This document shows, piece by piece, positions 5,782 through 6,509 of a stretch of DNA of 6,509 bases. Position 1 is the first letter of the stretch. The number at the start of each line of letters is the position of its first letter. A program made the position numbers and the translations under genes. The stretch comes from Thermoplasmata archaeon (lineage in GTDB: Archaea > Thermoplasmatota > E2 > DHVEG-1), in NCBI GenBank assembly GCA_003649715.1, contig QMSS01000078.1, positions 1 to 6,509 on the forward strand. Reading direction: 5' to 3'. A model generated the notes under the pieces. That model did no database searches. It saw only the letters and a program-made list of their open reading frames with translations, and was not told the origin of the DNA.

Positions 5782-6179
5782 GTTTCTACCTGCTCATAGA
5801 TTTTTATTCTAACACATCTGTTGCTTCTATCTTTTCCTATGTTTCTACCAAGGCTTGCTATTCTGTTTAGCCTATCTTCTATCTCCCCAACATGTTTTTT
5901 TAAAAGATGGATAGGTGGGATTGGGTGATACATGTAAGGGTTTTTTCCAATGCTATGATTTTTTATTTTCTCACGGTAAATTAACTGCTGTTCATACATC
6001 TTAGAAAGGAGTTCCCTAACAGTGCTTGGATGAAGCTTGGTTCCTCGTATGATTTCCTCTGCCCTCGCCCCATTTTTTTTTAGCAAATATATATAAATGG
6101 TGGTTTTCGCCTTTGATCTAAGTATCTCATACACTGCTCTCTCGGTATTTTTGTCTATTCTTGGCCTGTGCCTCCGCAT
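5778..6179 (-). CDS. Winged-helix transcriptional regulator (TrmB-like)
   Basis: Counting from the TTG at 6182, this 134-residue protein has a basic N-terminus (MMRRHRPR), a leading helix (ILRSKAKTTIYIYLLKKNGA), and then the helix-turn-helix EEIIRGTKLHPSTVRELLSK (42-61). A wing follows, with REKIKNHSIGKNPYMYHPIP. A final amphipathic helix (91-109, HLLKKHVGEIEDRLNRI) could support dimerisation. There is no sugar- or ligand-binding domain like that of full TrmB. A cytoplasmic DNA-binding regulator is the clear call; the exact subfamily is not. ATG at 6177-6179 is preferred to the in-frame TTG at 6180-6182. No clear ribosome-binding site is visible: GGGG at 6187-6190 is the only G-rich run. The gene overlaps the RND exporter by 4 bases, so it probably controls that exporter and itself, plausibly through the paired palindromes upstream at 6248-6299. 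Confidence 0.85.
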   Translation of the reverse strand: MRRHRPRIDKNTERAVYEILRSKAKTTIYIYLLKKNGARAEEIIRGTKLHPSTVRELLSKMYEQQLIYREKIKNHSIGKNPYMYHPIPPIHLLKKHVGEIEDRLNRIASLGRNIGKDRSNRCVRIKIYEQVET

Positions 6180-6230
6180 CAAATAACCCCATTTTTATAT
6201 GATTTTTTTAATAATATCGTTGTTTTGTAA

Positions 6231-6246
6231 GTTTAAATAGTTTTCT
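6231..6246 (-). promoter_or_regulatory. BRE/TATA promoter of the regulator-exporter operon
   Basis: The minus strand reads AGAAAA (BRE-like, 6241-6246) followed by CTATTTAAAC (TATA box, 6231-6240). Transcription would start near 6208-6212, giving a leader of about 30 bases. A second A/T element (TAAAAAAATC, 6201-6210) would give a leaderless transcript at the ATG. The TATA box is partly symmetric and could also serve the plus strand. Confidence 0.5.
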
Positions 6247-6247
6247 A

Positions 6248-6272
6248 TTTTGTCGTACAACAAACGACAAAA
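6248..6272. promoter_or_regulatory. Palindromic operator 1 of a tandem pair
   Basis: TTTTGTCG (6248-6255) and CGACAAAA (6265-6272) are exact reverse complements separated by 9 bases. It begins one or two bases outside the BRE/TATA element of the regulator-exporter operon. Both half-sites match the second palindrome except for one base (G/A). A dimeric winged-helix protein is the expected binder; assignment to the adjacent regulator is inferred. Confidence 0.65.
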
Positions 6273-6274
6273 AA

Positions 6275-6299
6275 TTTTATCGGAAACAACACGATAAAA
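6275..6299. promoter_or_regulatory. Palindromic operator 2 of a tandem pair
   Basis: TTTTATCG (6275-6282) and CGATAAAA (6292-6299) are exact reverse complements, again with a 9-base spacer. The centre lies 27 bp from that of operator 1, about two and a half helical turns. The same size, spacer and half-site make a chance origin unlikely despite the AT-rich background. Confidence 0.65.
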
Positions 6300-6509
6300 A
6301 AGAGCACAAATCAAACATTGACATTGGACTAGAACCTGTGACCAAATAAAAATAAGATTAACCTACATTCAGATGGAGACAAATCAGTTATCAAAACAAA
6401 GCAAATGGAATGAATGATTAAATTAGGACCCCTGATAGCAGCACCACTAAGAGTAAAATACTACTAAAACATGGTGATGGTGATATAAGGGCTTGTTTTT
6501 CATTTTCAA
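6300..6509. other. Right-end region without a supported gene
   Basis: No reading frame of useful length is present on either strand. Together with 6183-6299 it forms a 327-base stretch to the window edge whose only clear content is the operon promoter and paired palindromes. ATGGTG is repeated twice at 6471-6482. A minus-strand frame is open from the right edge to a TAG at 6447-6449 (about 20 codons with four adjacent histidines) and could be the tail of a gene outside the window, but nothing supports it. Confidence 0.4.

Noticed and set aside
6447..6509. A minus-strand frame open from the right edge, ending in TAG, with four adjacent histidines.
   Set aside because: Only about 20 codons are visible, with no family signal; an open frame this short is expected by chance.

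Overview
The window looks like chromosomal DNA of an AT-rich archaeon. The evidence is a KptA-type RNA 2'-phosphotransferase with the archaeal N-terminal zinc-binding segment, TATA-box promoters with very short leaders, frequent GTG/TTG starts, a GGTGA-type ribosome-binding site, T-run terminators, a TrmB-like winged-helix regulator and an archaeal HAE3-type RND exporter. The gene set would suit Euryarchaeota in the broad sense, perhaps Thermoplasmatota, but the sequence alone cannot fix the lineage.

Layout from left to right. Bases 1-205 carry no gene but several inverted repeats and T-run terminators that follow a minus-strand gene for a 108-residue protein made of two zinc ribbons (206-532). 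A 273-base gap precedes a minus-strand tRNA-Lys(CUU) at 806-879. Directly upstream of the tRNA on the same strand lies kptA (937-1605). kptA and rpiA (1753-2430, plus) are divergent across a 147-base region with a TATA element for each side. rpiA is followed by a plus-strand pair, 2546-3196 (dolichol/polyprenol kinase-like membrane protein) and 3218-3487 (small two-helix membrane protein). This pair converges on a minus-strand operon made of a winged-helix regulator (5778-6179) and a 747-residue RND exporter (3538-5781). The two operon genes overlap by 4 bases (ATGA), so regulator and exporter are probably translationally coupled.

Upstream of that operon, at 6248-6299, are two near-identical 25-bp palindromes (TTTTRTCG-N9-CGAYAAAA) set 27 bp centre to centre, immediately outside a BRE/TATA element. 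They look like paired operators and may be the target of the regulator encoded next to them. This is the strongest non-coding signal in the window. The last 210 bases show no supportable gene.

The rest is mostly housekeeping: RNA repair or dephosphorylation, a tRNA and pentose phosphate metabolism. The less explained parts are the duplicated zinc-ribbon protein, the kinase-like/small membrane protein pair, and the regulator-exporter operon with its operators. I see no mobile element, CRISPR array, rRNA or defence system.
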